DNA of 61,367 bases from Candidatus Eisenbacteria bacterium (GTDB lineage Bacteria; Eisenbacteria; RBG-16-71-46; SZUA-252): contig VBOZ01000028.1 in the NCBI GenBank assembly GCA_005893305.1, forward strand, positions 1 to 61,367, read 5' to 3'. The position numbers and the translations under genes were made by a program. Numbering within the stretch: the stretch's first letter is position 1; every line of letters begins with the position of its first letter. Positions 1-8,346 of this stretch are shown here, piece after piece. Below the pieces are notes generated by a model. The model did no database searches. It was given only the letters and a program-made list of their open reading frames with translations, and was not told where the DNA came from.

Positions 1-112
1 CGGAGGTCTTTCGGCGAGCGCTGAGATTGGGGAGATACAGGGTGGAGCGGAGGAGCCCTTCAATCGCGGTCGCCGGTTTCAGCGCAGCGGCTGTAGCGGT
101 GGCGGTGCTCAT
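1..112 (-). CDS. possible N-terminus of a leftward gene, cut by window edge
   Basis: Reading leftwards from an ATG at 112, the frame stays open to base 1, about 37 codons, with an Ala/Thr-rich start and a later LYLPNLSARR stretch. An in-frame stop lies a few codons upstream of this ATG. No clear Shine-Dalgarno sequence precedes it and I recognise no family. It would be divergent from the TPR gene, sharing the 113-385 region. It may be only a chance open frame; the sequence left of the window would decide. Confidence 0.25.
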   Translation of the reverse strand, partial: MSTATATAAALKPATAIEGLLRSTLYLPNLSARRKTS

Positions 113-246
113 CGACTTACGAAACTATCACTTCGAACATTCACGGCTTCCTTGCCCCCTCAGTCACTTTACAAGATGCACTTAACCGAAGGCAAGTTTC
201 TTGTTCCGCACGCGGTACCGGGCAGAAGACGCATTGCGACTTGATA

Positions 247-271
247 TTTGACCTCATGGGCGTAGGTCAAA
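247..271. promoter_or_regulatory. inverted repeat, candidate enhancer-binding site
   Basis: TTTGACCT and AGGTCAAA form a perfect 8-base inverted repeat with a 9-base spacer, in an AT-rich stretch unlike the rest of the window. Its centre lies about 95 bases upstream of the transcription start predicted from the sigma-54 promoter at 329-342. That is where NtrC-type activators usually bind. Binding by such an activator is inferred; no regulator gene is visible nearby. Confidence 0.5.
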
Positions 272-328
272 ATATTGCAGTAAAATTACTTATGCGCTAT
301 AAAAGCTTGCGATTAGCGACAGGCGCTC

Positions 329-342
329 GGCACGCCCCTTGC
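329..342 (+). promoter_or_regulatory. sigma-54 (-24/-12) promoter
   Basis: GGCACGCCCCTTGC gives the invariant GG, ten bases, then GC, with the consensus GGCACG and TTGC blocks both intact. It lies 43 bases before the ATG of the TPR gene, on the same strand, and a strong Shine-Dalgarno (GGGAGGAGG, 367-375) follows. Transcription should begin near 354. The rest of 113-385 carries no gene that I can see. Confidence 0.75.
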
Positions 343-385
343 GGCAGAATTCGCCGGTCAACCCTAGGGAGGAGGCATCCACCAC

Positions 386-892
386 ATGAGCTCACTTAAT
401 GATCGTCGACAGAAGCAGCTAGCCGTCGTCGGAGCGATCGGTCGGGAGCATTTCCAGACCGGCGTCCGCATGCTCTACGCCAACCGCTTTGGCGATGCGC
501 TACACCACTTCCAGGAGGCGGTCATCCTAGAGCCCCACGCGCTCGGCTACTTGAGCTATCTGGGGCTGGCCCTGGCCTATACCGATCGGAAGTACTCGGA
601 CGCGGCGCAGCTATGCCGTCGCGCGATCGAGTCGGAATATCACCGGCCGGAGCACTATTTCAATCTCGGTGAGGTCCACACCCTGGCTGGGCGCCGGGCC
701 GACGCGGTAAAGAGCTACAACCAAGCGCTTTCATGGAATCCGGCGTACGAGCCTGCTCAGGACGCGCTCCGGAAGCTCGGGATCAGGAAGCCTCCGGTGG
801 TCCCGATTCTCCCCCGCAGCCACCCGGTCAACGTGCTGCTGGGAAAGGCACTGCGCCGCGGCGCCAAGGTGAAGCGCCCGCTTCCGGCGTAG
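386..892 (+). CDS. TPR-repeat protein under sigma-54 control
   Basis: A 168-residue soluble protein with about three tetratricopeptide repeats between residues 20 and 122 (for example GYLSYLGLALAYTDRKYSDA and HYFNLGEVHTLAGRRADAVK), then a basic, proline-rich tail ending near KRPLPA. No signal peptide or membrane segment is visible, so it probably acts in the cytoplasm as a protein-protein adaptor; the partner is unknown. The start follows a strong Shine-Dalgarno with normal spacing. It is the only rightward gene in the left half of the window and converges on the ABC permease gene with 23 bases between stops. The sigma-54 promoter implies regulated rather than constitutive expression. Confidence 0.85.
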   Translation: MSSLNDRRQKQLAVVGAIGREHFQTGVRMLYANRFGDALHHFQEAVILEPHALGYLSYLGLALAYTDRKYSDAAQLCRRAIESEYHRPEHYFNLGEVHTLAGRRADAVKSYNQALSWNPAYEPAQDALRKLGIRKPPVVPILPRSHPVNVLLGKALRRGAKVKRPLPA

Positions 893-915
893 CCCGGAGT
901 GCTGGCACCCAAGCC

Positions 916-1758
916 CTAGTAGTTCGTCTTCCAGTCGATCAGGCCTCGTGCCCGGGCTACCCGCTCGCAGTGGAGAAACCATAGAATCGCGGCTCCCGCG
1001 AGCGCGACGGTGGAGCCAAGCAGGATCAGCCATAGCCCGCCGTCGCTCACACCCCGGAGCGGACCGGCGAACGGCCTCCCCGTGAGGATGCGCCGGATCA
1101 GCTCGAGCCAATAGGTGAACGGAAGGGCGAGCGAGATCGGCTGGACCCAACGGGGCAGCACGTCGATCGAAAACACCGCGCCGCTCAGTAGATAGAAGAG
1201 CCCGCTCAAGCCCTCGTTCATGTTGATGCTGTGCCGCGCCACGATGAGCGACGCGCCCGCCAGGATGATCCCCAGCCACGCCACCGAGACCAGACCGACC
1301 AATGTCGCGCCCGCCAGCTCGATCCAATTCGTACCGGGCGTCCCGATCGGCAGCCGGAGGACCAGGCCGCCGAACGCCAGCGCGACCGCGACCCCGAGGG
1401 TGGCGGTGGCCATCTTCGTGAAACCCCGGCCCAGGAGATACGGAAGCAGGTGGAGCGGCGCGACATAGATGTACTTCAGGGTCTCGTAGTCCTCGCGGTC
1501 TCGGAACACCGCCCACGAGATCCCGATCAGCACCTCGGTGACGTAGAGGAAGAACGTGTTCCCTATGAAAAGAAAGAGGAACGCCTCGGCCGTCGCGTGC
1601 CCCTGCGAGACCACCCGAACCATGAAGAAGAGGATGAGCGTCGTCGAGAGAGGCTTGGCGATCGCGTAGACGACGAAGAGAAACGGATCCGCCCAGTTCG
1701 CCTCGACCTGCCAGCCGAGCCACGCGGCCGCCCTCATGACCTCCCAGGTCCGCCTCAC
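916..1758 (-). CDS. ABC-2 type exporter permease (second)
   Basis: 280 residues with about six hydrophobic segments and the layout of the ABC-2 membrane family: an N-terminal amphipathic stretch, a first helix around residues 25-50, and a charged region before the last helix near LILLGSTVALAGAAILWFL. It should pair with the permease encoded just upstream (1755-2576), the two genes overlapping by four bases (ATGA), to form the membrane part of an exporter driven by the ATPase at 2586-3605. The substrate is not shown. Such DrrB/NodJ-like pairs move lipids, polysaccharides or drugs. It is the last gene of the leftward series. Confidence 0.85.
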   Translation of the reverse strand: MRRTWEVMRAAAWLGWQVEANWADPFLFVVYAIAKPLSTTLILFFMVRVVSQGHATAEAFLFLFIGNTFFLYVTEVLIGISWAVFRDREDYETLKYIYVAPLHLLPYLLGRGFTKMATATLGVAVALAFGGLVLRLPIGTPGTNWIELAGATLVGLVSVAWLGIILAGASLIVARHSINMNEGLSGLFYLLSGAVFSIDVLPRWVQPISLALPFTYWLELIRRILTGRPFAGPLRGVSDGGLWLILLGSTVALAGAAILWFLHCERVARARGLIDWKTNY

Positions 1759-2576
1759 CCGCCCCTCAGCGTGAGGCGTCCCTCGCGCTTACTCAGGTTC
1801 TCCATCGTCGCCAGCGCGCGCTGCGCGAGGAAGACGAAGATCCCAAGGAGCGCCACCTGGATCGGCGGGATCCAGACGAGGGGCAGGAGACCGTGCGCGG
1901 CCTCGCCGTAGAGAATCTGGCGGATTCCGTCGAGACCGAGCGTGATCGGAAGGAGCGCCGCGAAGCCGGCGGCGACCGAGCCTAAGGCGCGGACCGGAAA
2001 GTAGAATCCGGATACGAGGTGGATCGGCTCCTGGAAGAGCGTGGCGGTGTACCACGCTTCCCTACCCCAGAGCAGGAAGAGGCTGCTCAGGATCATTCCC
2101 AGGCTATAGACCGCGCCCAATGTGAGAAGAAAAAGACCGAACGCGGGAAGAGCGCGGTCGAGCGGGAGCGGGACGTGGAAGAGCAGCACCCCGCCCGCGA
2201 GGATCACTACGGCGCGGCTGGTCGTCATCGCGATGCCGCCGAGCGCCATGCCCAGGAGGATCGACATCCGCGATACGGGCGTGATGAGGTAGAGCTGGAG
2301 CTGGCCTTGCTCTTTTTCCCAGAAGAACTGGCTGGCCATGCTCCAGAGGACGTTGTTCCAGTACGCAATCATGGCGCCGCCCAACACCACGAACGCCTCG
2401 TAGATCGGCGGCGCCTTGAGCCCGCGGTAGACGAGGACGAAGGCGGACATCGCCAGGAACGGGAAGATCGTCTCGCCCACGACCCACGACTTCTCGCGCC
2501 AGGAGGCGACCACCCGCACGCGGGCGCGTGCCCAGACGGCACCGAGGTTGATCCGGATCGTCTCCCCGAGCGTCAT
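1755..2576 (-). CDS. ABC-2 type exporter permease (first)
   Basis: 273 residues, about six membrane segments. The N-terminal half has the conserved ABC-2 loop where a glutamate-rich stretch (WEKEQGQLQLYLITPVSR) precedes the third helix. That is the usual signature of the coupling region contacting the ATPase. The gene starts nine bases after the ATPase stop and overlaps the next permease by four bases, so the three products are made from one message. Function beyond export is not deducible. Confidence 0.87.
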   Translation of the reverse strand: MTLGETIRINLGAVWARARVRVVASWREKSWVVGETIFPFLAMSAFVLVYRGLKAPPIYEAFVVLGGAMIAYWNNVLWSMASQFFWEKEQGQLQLYLITPVSRMSILLGMALGGIAMTTSRAVVILAGGVLLFHVPLPLDRALPAFGLFLLTLGAVYSLGMILSSLFLLWGREAWYTATLFQEPIHLVSGFYFPVRALGSVAAGFAALLPITLGLDGIRQILYGEAAHGLLPLVWIPPIQVALLGIFVFLAQRALATMENLSKREGRLTLRGG

Positions 2577-2585
2577 CGCGCTTCC

Positions 2586-3605
2586 CTACGCGGGCTCGGA
2601 ATCCGAAGCCGCCTCGTCCGTGAGCCCGCGGCCGACCATGTGGACGAACACGGTCTCGAGCGTCGGCTCGGACTTCGCGAGATGGAGCACGGGCGCGCCC
2701 ATCGCCTTGAGCTTTCCCAGCACCTCGCCGATGACCTGGTCCTCCTCGACGACGATCTTGAGCTCGACGGCGCCGGTAGCGGGGTGGGCGTGGTGGGAGA
2801 TCGATCTGATTCCAAGAACGTCGCGGAGGCCGTCGAGCTTCGCGCCGCCGCTTCCCACCTGAAGCTCGAAGACCGGCTCCATTGGAACGGACCGCTTCAG
2901 CGCGTGGGGCGTGTCGAGGGCCAGGATCCTTCCCTTGTCGATGATCGCGACCCGGCCGCAAAGCTCGTCCGCCTCGACCATGTAGTGCGTCGTGAGGAGG
3001 ACCGAGCGCTCGGGCCGCTCCCTAACCCAGCGGGCGATGAAGGCGCGCACGTCCCGGGACGCCTCGACGTCCAGCCCCAGGGTCGGCTCATCGAGGAAGA
3101 TGATCTCGGGATCGCTCATGAAGCCGCGCGCGAAATTCAGCTTCTGCTTCATCCCCGTGGAAAGGCTCGAGAGGCGCGTGTCGGCCTTCTCGGCGAGGCC
3201 GGTCATCGCGAGGAGCGCGTCGGCCCGACGCCGCGCCTCGGGCCCGGGGACGCCGTAGAGGCGCGCGAAGAGGTCGAGCGTCTCCCGCACGGTGAGGATT
3301 CCGTAGCCCGACGAATCCCCTCCGGAGACCATGTTGATCCGACGCCGAACGTTCAGGGGATCGCGGACGACGTCGAAGCCGGCGACGGTCGCCCCGCCGC
3401 TCGTGGGGAGAAGGAGCGTCGTCAGGATCTTGATGAGCGTCGTCTTCCCGGCGCCGTTCGGCCCCAGGAGCCCGAAGCACTCGCCGCGCTCGACGCGGAG
3501 GTCGATCCCTTGGAGCGCGACCACCTCCCGCTCCTTGCGGCGGGCGCGGAAGGAGCGTGTGAGCGCGCTGGTCTCGACGGCGGCGGGAGACCGGCCGCCG
3601 GTCAC
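2586..3605 (-). CDS. ABC exporter ATP-binding protein (DrrA-like)
   Basis: 339 residues. Walker A GPNGAGKTT at about 48-56, signature LSTGMKQ at about 148-154, Walker B IIFLDEPT at about 168-175 and an H-loop TTHY follow in order. A C-terminal domain of about 100 residues after residue 230 resembles the DUF4162-type tail of drug and polysaccharide exporters. The usual Q-loop glutamine is replaced in NMVSGGDSSGYG, a form I recall from other DrrA-like ATPases, so it need not mean inactivity. The start overlaps the AsmA-like gene stop by four bases, linking exporter and AsmA protein in one translational unit. Confidence 0.93.
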   Translation of the reverse strand: MTGGRSPAAVETSALTRSFRARRKEREVVALQGIDLRVERGECFGLLGPNGAGKTTLIKILTTLLLPTSGGATVAGFDVVRDPLNVRRRINMVSGGDSSGYGILTVRETLDLFARLYGVPGPEARRRADALLAMTGLAEKADTRLSSLSTGMKQKLNFARGFMSDPEIIFLDEPTLGLDVEASRDVRAFIARWVRERPERSVLLTTHYMVEADELCGRVAIIDKGRILALDTPHALKRSVPMEPVFELQVGSGGAKLDGLRDVLGIRSISHHAHPATGAVELKIVVEEDQVIGEVLGKLKAMGAPVLHLAKSEPTLETVFVHMVGRGLTDEAASDSEPA

Positions 3606-6061
3606 TTACCTAGCAGCCGCTTCAGCGCGTCGCGGCCTTTCTGGAGCGGATCCTCGACCTTGGTGGAGTCGGTTCGCGAGCTGTCCCGGCGGGTGGTGTC
3701 CCGCCGCGCGCTCTCGGCGAGGCCCCTCGCGATCTCCTGCTGAAGCCTCGACCCGGCGATCTCGATCGTCTTGGCCGGCTTGATGGAGATCTTGGGATTG
3801 ACCGCGTTGCCGGTCACCTTGACGGTCAGCGGCAGCCTGCCGTCCTTGTCGCGGGCGAAGCGGGCCAGCTCCGCGAAGCCGGTCCCTCCCTTGATTCGCT
3901 CGGGCGCGAGGCGGAGCAGGAGGTCCAGATCGAGGGACTTGTCGAGGCCCATCGAGCCGGTCATCTCGAAGAGATCCTTGCCGAGATCTCCCTTTATCTT
4001 GTCGAGGAGAAGCCTCCCCCGATCGATGCGGAGCGACGACGTCAGGGTCCGGAACGCGAGCTCGGCGCCGGATTGGCCGCCTCCCGAGACGAGGCCGAGC
4101 GCCTTCCGGATCCCGGCGACGAGCGGCGTCTCGAGGATCTTTCCATCCTCGACGGTTCCCTGAAGCGCGCCGCGGAGCGAGTCGCTGATAGCCGGGCCCG
4201 GAAGCCCGCGCCCGACCAAATTGACCGTGCCGCTCGCGAGGCCGGTGAATCCGACCTTGAACGGCAGGAGCCCCGCGATGAGATCCTGCGCCGGAGCCTT
4301 TTGGACGTCGAGATTGAGCGCGTAGGCTGGGTTCGTGGCGAGCTCGGTCAGCTGGAGCGAGCCGGCGAGCGAGCCGGTCCCCATCTTGCCGCGGATCGGC
4401 GCCGCGGCCAGCTTCCCGTCCGCGAATTTCACCGGCACCGACACGTCGCGCACGGTCATCGTTCCGGACCGGACCTCGCCGATCGTGACGGTCCCGTCGA
4501 ATGCCTGGAATGGAATCGGCGGCGGCGCGCTCGCCGCGGGAGCACTCTTGGCCGCGGGCGAGCCCTTGCGCGCGGGCGGCGGCGCCCACTCCTCGGCGAC
4601 GAAGCGGTCCAGGTTGGCGTGGAGCGTCGCGGTGCCCAAAGGCTTCCCTTGGCGGATCGTTCCGGTGGCGGTCGCGGTCGTGGAGCCCACCGTCGCGTTG
4701 AATGCGCGGATCGTCGCTGCGCGCTCGTCCCCGTCGATATCGAATCCGAGTCGGCTCACGGGGCGGGCGAGCCCCGGTACCGTTCCGCCCAGGTTCTTCC
4801 CCTTCACGTTCCAGCGAATCTGGGGCGGCGCGGGAGGCCGAAGCGAGAACGAGGCCCGGCATTCGAGGTCACCCGAGGTCCATGTGGGCGTGTTCGGCAC
4901 CAGCCCGTTGAGCCGCACCGCGGGGCCGCTCACGAAGAGGGTCCCGTTCGTCGGCCCGCCCGGCGCGGTCGAGCCAGTCGCGTCGATCTCCAGCTTGAGT
5001 CCGGCCCCGGCCGCGTTGGCGTGGGCGGCGAACGTCTTGTCGGCCTGGACACCCCACGACGCTACCGCTTGCTGGAGCGTGAACGCGTTCGGTCCCGACA
5101 CGATCTTGAGAGGCTGGAGCGTCATCCGCCCGGTCTGGACCGGAGCCGACGTGGGGCCGTTCACCCGGACTTCCCACGACGCGTTCGTGCTCCACGTGGC
5201 CGGCGTGAGGGCGGCGAGCGGCCGGAACGCTTCGTCGCTCGATTGAATCCGCTGTGACTTGCCAGCCAGGACCAGCGCGAGCTCGGGCTCCTTCCCGGCT
5301 GCCGCGGGGAGACGGATCTCTCCGCTCAGGTAGCTCCGAAGCGGGCCGAGCGTCACGATGCCGCGCGTGACCTTGAGATTTGCGCCTCCGTCGCGCGCTT
5401 CGGCCGCCGCGTCGATTCCAAGCGGAGCCGGAAGAGCCACCCGTGGCTCGCGCGCGGAGGGCTTCCAGTAAAGGCTATCGCACCTGGCCGCGATCCGCAC
5501 CGAGCTGGGCCGGTTGACGCTTCCGTCGAATTCGGCCCCCCCGGAGACGCGCCTGAGATCGATCCCGCCCCCGAGAGAATCGCGTGTTCGGATGTCGATG
5601 CCGTCAAAGGAGAGCTTCGGGAGGATCAACGCGATCCCTGCCGCGCCCGTGGGCGATCCCATTCCAGGTGAAGGGGGCGGCGGCTCGCCGCGGTCGGTCA
5701 GCGCGATTCCGGCGCCGCTCACGCGCGCCGCGGATACCTCCACGCGCCGCGCGAGGAGCGGGAGGAGGCGGAAGCTCACGAAGATCTCGTTGACCTCTGC
5801 CTCAAGCCGCGCGTCGCCATGTCCTTCGGCCGGCTGGCGAACGTAGAGACCCTCGACGCGGACACCGAGCGAGAGCCAGGAAAAACCGGGACTGAGGCGC
5901 GTCCAGCGGACGGTGGCGCCTTCGATTCGACCTGCCTGCCGCTTTGCCTCCTGGTCAATCCAGTCCTTCGGCATGAGGATCCACGCGGCGAGAGCCGCGA
6001 CCGCGACGAGACCTAGAATGGATGCCGCGACGATGAGCCCGATCCGGAGCACGCGGGACAC
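3602..6061 (-). CDS. AsmA-family envelope protein
   Basis: 819 residues: one N-terminal membrane helix (about residues 7-29), then a long beta-rich region and a C-terminal AsmA-like part (LASGTVNLVGRGLPGPAISD, then GALQGTVEDGKI, then LDLDLLLRLAPERIKGG). AsmA/TamB relatives are anchored in the inner membrane with a periplasmic groove thought to carry lipids to the outer membrane. A low-complexity Ala/Pro patch lies mid-protein and a charged DTTRRDSSRTDS tail near the end. The gene abuts the DegT aminotransferase with no gap and overlaps the ABC ATPase by four bases, suggesting joint work with the exporter (inference). Confidence 0.85.
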   Translation of the reverse strand: MSRVLRIGLIVAASILGLVAVAALAAWILMPKDWIDQEAKRQAGRIEGATVRWTRLSPGFSWLSLGVRVEGLYVRQPAEGHGDARLEAEVNEIFVSFRLLPLLARRVEVSAARVSGAGIALTDRGEPPPPSPGMGSPTGAAGIALILPKLSFDGIDIRTRDSLGGGIDLRRVSGGAEFDGSVNRPSSVRIAARCDSLYWKPSAREPRVALPAPLGIDAAAEARDGGANLKVTRGIVTLGPLRSYLSGEIRLPAAAGKEPELALVLAGKSQRIQSSDEAFRPLAALTPATWSTNASWEVRVNGPTSAPVQTGRMTLQPLKIVSGPNAFTLQQAVASWGVQADKTFAAHANAAGAGLKLEIDATGSTAPGGPTNGTLFVSGPAVRLNGLVPNTPTWTSGDLECRASFSLRPPAPPQIRWNVKGKNLGGTVPGLARPVSRLGFDIDGDERAATIRAFNATVGSTTATATGTIRQGKPLGTATLHANLDRFVAEEWAPPPARKGSPAAKSAPAASAPPPIPFQAFDGTVTIGEVRSGTMTVRDVSVPVKFADGKLAAAPIRGKMGTGSLAGSLQLTELATNPAYALNLDVQKAPAQDLIAGLLPFKVGFTGLASGTVNLVGRGLPGPAISDSLRGALQGTVEDGKILETPLVAGIRKALGLVSGGGQSGAELAFRTLTSSLRIDRGRLLLDKIKGDLGKDLFEMTGSMGLDKSLDLDLLLRLAPERIKGGTGFAELARFARDKDGRLPLTVKVTGNAVNPKISIKPAKTIEIAGSRLQQEIARGLAESARRDTTRRDSSRTDSTKVEDPLQKGRDALKRLLGK

Positions 6062-7201
6062 TTAGCGCGCCCCTCCGCCGCCGCCGTGGAACTCGCGGAC
6101 GGCCCGGGCCACGCGTTCGATCTGCTCGGGGGAGATGCCGGGGAAAATCGGGAGGGAGAGGACCTCCCGCGCGAGCCGCTCTGAGACCGGAAAGTCGCCG
6201 GCCTTGTGGCCCAAGTAGTCGAATGCGGGTTGCGTATGGAGCGGGATCGGGTAATAGACCCGGGTCGCGACCCCGCGCTCGCGGAGGAACTGCTGGAGGC
6301 GGTCCCGCTCGGGCGCGCGGATCGTGAACTGGTGATACGTGTGGTGCGCGCCTTCCGGCTCCTCCGGGAGCGTGACCGGCGTGCCGGCGAGCGCGGCGCG
6401 GTAGAGATCCGCGGACGCGCGGCGCATCGCGATCCACTCGGAGAGGTGCCGCAGCTTGGTGCGTAGGAACGCCGCCTGGAGCGCATCGAGTCGGGCGTTC
6501 GTTCCGAGCACCGTATGCCGGTAGTCCCCGGCATCGCCCTGGGCACGGAGGAGGCGAATTCGTCCCGCCAGCTCCAGGTCGTCGGTCACGTAGGCGCCGC
6601 CGTCTCCCAGGGCGCCGAGGTTCTTTGTCGGGAAGAAGCTCAGCGCGGCCCCCGCGGTCGACTTCCCCACCGGCCTCCCACGATCCGAGGCGCCGATTGC
6701 CTGCGCGGCGTCCTCCACGAGCGGAATGCCGTGGCGGTCCGCGATCGCCGCGAGCGGCTTCGTGTCGCAAGCGAGGCCGTAGAGGTGGACCGGAAGGATC
6801 GCGCGCGTCTTCGTCCCCACGCGCGATTCGACGGAAGAAGGATCGAGCCCGAATCGGACCGGCTCGACGTCGGCGAAAATCGGACGGGCGCCCACCTGCG
6901 CGACAGCGCTGGCCGTCGCGAAATAGGTGAACGCGGGGACGATCACCTCATCGCCCGCTCCGATCCGGAGCGCTTGGAGCACGATCGAGATCGCCGCGGT
7001 GCCCGAGGAGAGCCCCACGGCCTGCGTCACGCCGCACGCCTGGGCAAGCTCCCGCTCGAAGGCGTCGTGCTCGGCGCCCAGGATGAACTGTCCGGAGGCA
7101 AGCACCCGCTCGAAGTCGCGCCGCAAATCGTCCGCGATCTGCCTGTGGACGAGACCAAGATCGAGCAGAGGAACCGGCGCCTCGGTCGTCGCCTGCCTCA
7201 T
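6062..7201 (-). CDS. DegT/DnrJ/EryC1/StrS family aminotransferase
   Basis: 379 residues of a PLP-dependent sugar aminotransferase fold. Visible are the cofactor region GLSSGTAAISIVLQAL, the aspartate motif LVEDAAQAIGA and the PLP-lysine motif SFFPTKNLGALGDGG. The C-terminal YYPIPLHTQPAF is typical of 3-keto-sugar aminotransferases such as WecE/DesV/WlaK types. The open frame continues far upstream, but the ATG at 7201 overlaps the cytochrome stop by four bases and begins just where homology begins. The exact sugar nucleotide is not deducible; no other nucleotide-sugar genes lie beside it. Confidence 0.9.
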   Translation of the reverse strand: MRQATTEAPVPLLDLGLVHRQIADDLRRDFERVLASGQFILGAEHDAFERELAQACGVTQAVGLSSGTAAISIVLQALRIGAGDEVIVPAFTYFATASAVAQVGARPIFADVEPVRFGLDPSSVESRVGTKTRAILPVHLYGLACDTKPLAAIADRHGIPLVEDAAQAIGASDRGRPVGKSTAGAALSFFPTKNLGALGDGGAYVTDDLELAGRIRLLRAQGDAGDYRHTVLGTNARLDALQAAFLRTKLRHLSEWIAMRRASADLYRAALAGTPVTLPEEPEGAHHTYHQFTIRAPERDRLQQFLRERGVATRVYYPIPLHTQPAFDYLGHKAGDFPVSERLAREVLSLPIFPGISPEQIERVARAVREFHGGGGGAR

Positions 7202-8346
7202 GGGATCGCCACGCGCGCGCGCGCCATCACGACGGGATCCCGTCCCGTCAGATCCACCTTCTTTGCCACGAGCGCGGCGCGGTAGGCCGGGAGGAGGAAA
7301 TGGTAGGTGAGGACCGCCTCCGCCTTCTTCGCGCCCGGCGGGATCTCGGACCACTCGACCTTTGCCTCGTCGGCGGGAATCTCGTTCGAGCGGGCGACCT
7401 TCTTCGCGAGCCATTTCGGAACGGGCGACTTCCCGTTCGCGTCGGCGAACTCGGTGTCGTAGGTCTGCACGGGAACCCGCGCCAGCTCCATCCCGGCGCC
7501 GTCCTGATATACGACTTCGAGCGTGATCGCCCGCATCGACGCGCCGCCTCCAGGAAGCGAGTGACCCCCTCGGGTATTCCGAACCGTGAGCTTGAGCTTT
7601 CCGCTCTCGACGGCGGCGGCGACCGACGCGACGGAGTCGAGAGCGCCGGCCGTATGCGCCCCGGCGAACGTGTGGGCCCAGATCTTGTCGCGCGTCTTCT
7701 TCGCGATCAGGGACGCCTTCCCCGGCGCCGGCGGCATGTGGCAATCCTGGCACTGCTTCCCCGCCGCGGCGGCCTTCGACGCCTTCCACTGCGCGTGGGT
7801 TCCCTCGAACACCAGCCCTTCGCCGTCGCCCGCGTACCAGTGGCACGAGGCGCAGAACTCGCCCTGCGCCATGATGTTGCTCTGGACCGATCCGTGCGCG
7901 GTTCCCGATTCGGCATCCTCGAACGGACCCCGCATGAGAATCGGATCGGCGGCGTCCCACGTGTAGGAGGCCGGCTTGGGCGATACCTCGACCGCGCTGA
8001 CGCTGTGGCAGAAATTGCAGGTGATCCCCTCCTGGTTCACGGGATCCGTCACCTTCACGTCCCCGGTCACCGCCGCGAGCGGCGCGTGGCACGAGATGCA
8101 CCCCGCCTGGGCGCCCTCGCCGAGCTCCGCCTTGGCGTCGGCGAGAAAGGCCTGGAAGACCGGGTTGGTCCAAGACCCCGCCATCGAGGACTTCTCCCAC
8201 TGCTTCTTGATCTCGCCGTGGCAGGAGGAGCAGACCCTCGAGCTGCGCGGCTCGGCCGCCTGGGCGGCACCGCGCGGGAAAAGCGACGCCGCGACGGTCA
8301 CCCCAAGAAGAGCCCCGGCGATCCCGCGGACGGAGCGCGGCCTCAT
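7198..8346 (-). CDS. exported pentahaem c-type cytochrome
   Basis: 382 residues. A signal peptide (basic start, hydrophobic residues 8-22, cleavage near AAQA-AEP) directs it to the periplasm. Five CXXCH haem-binding motifs lie at about residues 39, 83, 110, 165 and 199 (CSSCH, CISCH, CNFCH, CASCH, CQDCH), in the pattern of the cytochrome c554/NrfA-like multihaem superfamily. The C-terminal 170 residues hold no haem motif and look beta-rich. It could pass electrons to a periplasmic acceptor, but no oxidoreductase or quinol partner is adjacent. It overlaps its neighbours by four bases on both sides. Confidence 0.9.
   Translation of the reverse strand: MRPRSVRGIAGALLGVTVAASLFPRGAAQAAEPRSSRVCSSCHGEIKKQWEKSSMAGSWTNPVFQAFLADAKAELGEGAQAGCISCHAPLAAVTGDVKVTDPVNQEGITCNFCHSVSAVEVSPKPASYTWDAADPILMRGPFEDAESGTAHGSVQSNIMAQGEFCASCHWYAGDGEGLVFEGTHAQWKASKAAAAGKQCQDCHMPPAPGKASLIAKKTRDKIWAHTFAGAHTAGALDSVASVAAAVESGKLKLTVRNTRGGHSLPGGGASMRAITLEVVYQDGAGMELARVPVQTYDTEFADANGKSPVPKWLAKKVARSNEIPADEAKVEWSEIPPGAKKAEAVLTYHFLLPAYRAALVAKKVDLTGRDPVVMARARVAIP

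Noticed and set aside
893-915. possible terminator between the converging TPR and ABC permease genes
   Set aside because: Only a very short GTGC/GCAC pairing with no T run.
2019-3743. 574-codon plus-strand frame opposite the ABC genes
   Set aside because: Same charged, repetitive composition as other shadows; the minus-strand proteins have intact ABC motifs.
6062-8200. 712-codon frame that looks like a cytochrome-region/aminotransferase fusion
   Set aside because: The first half is the wrong phase of the cytochrome gene; homology starts at the ATG at 7201.
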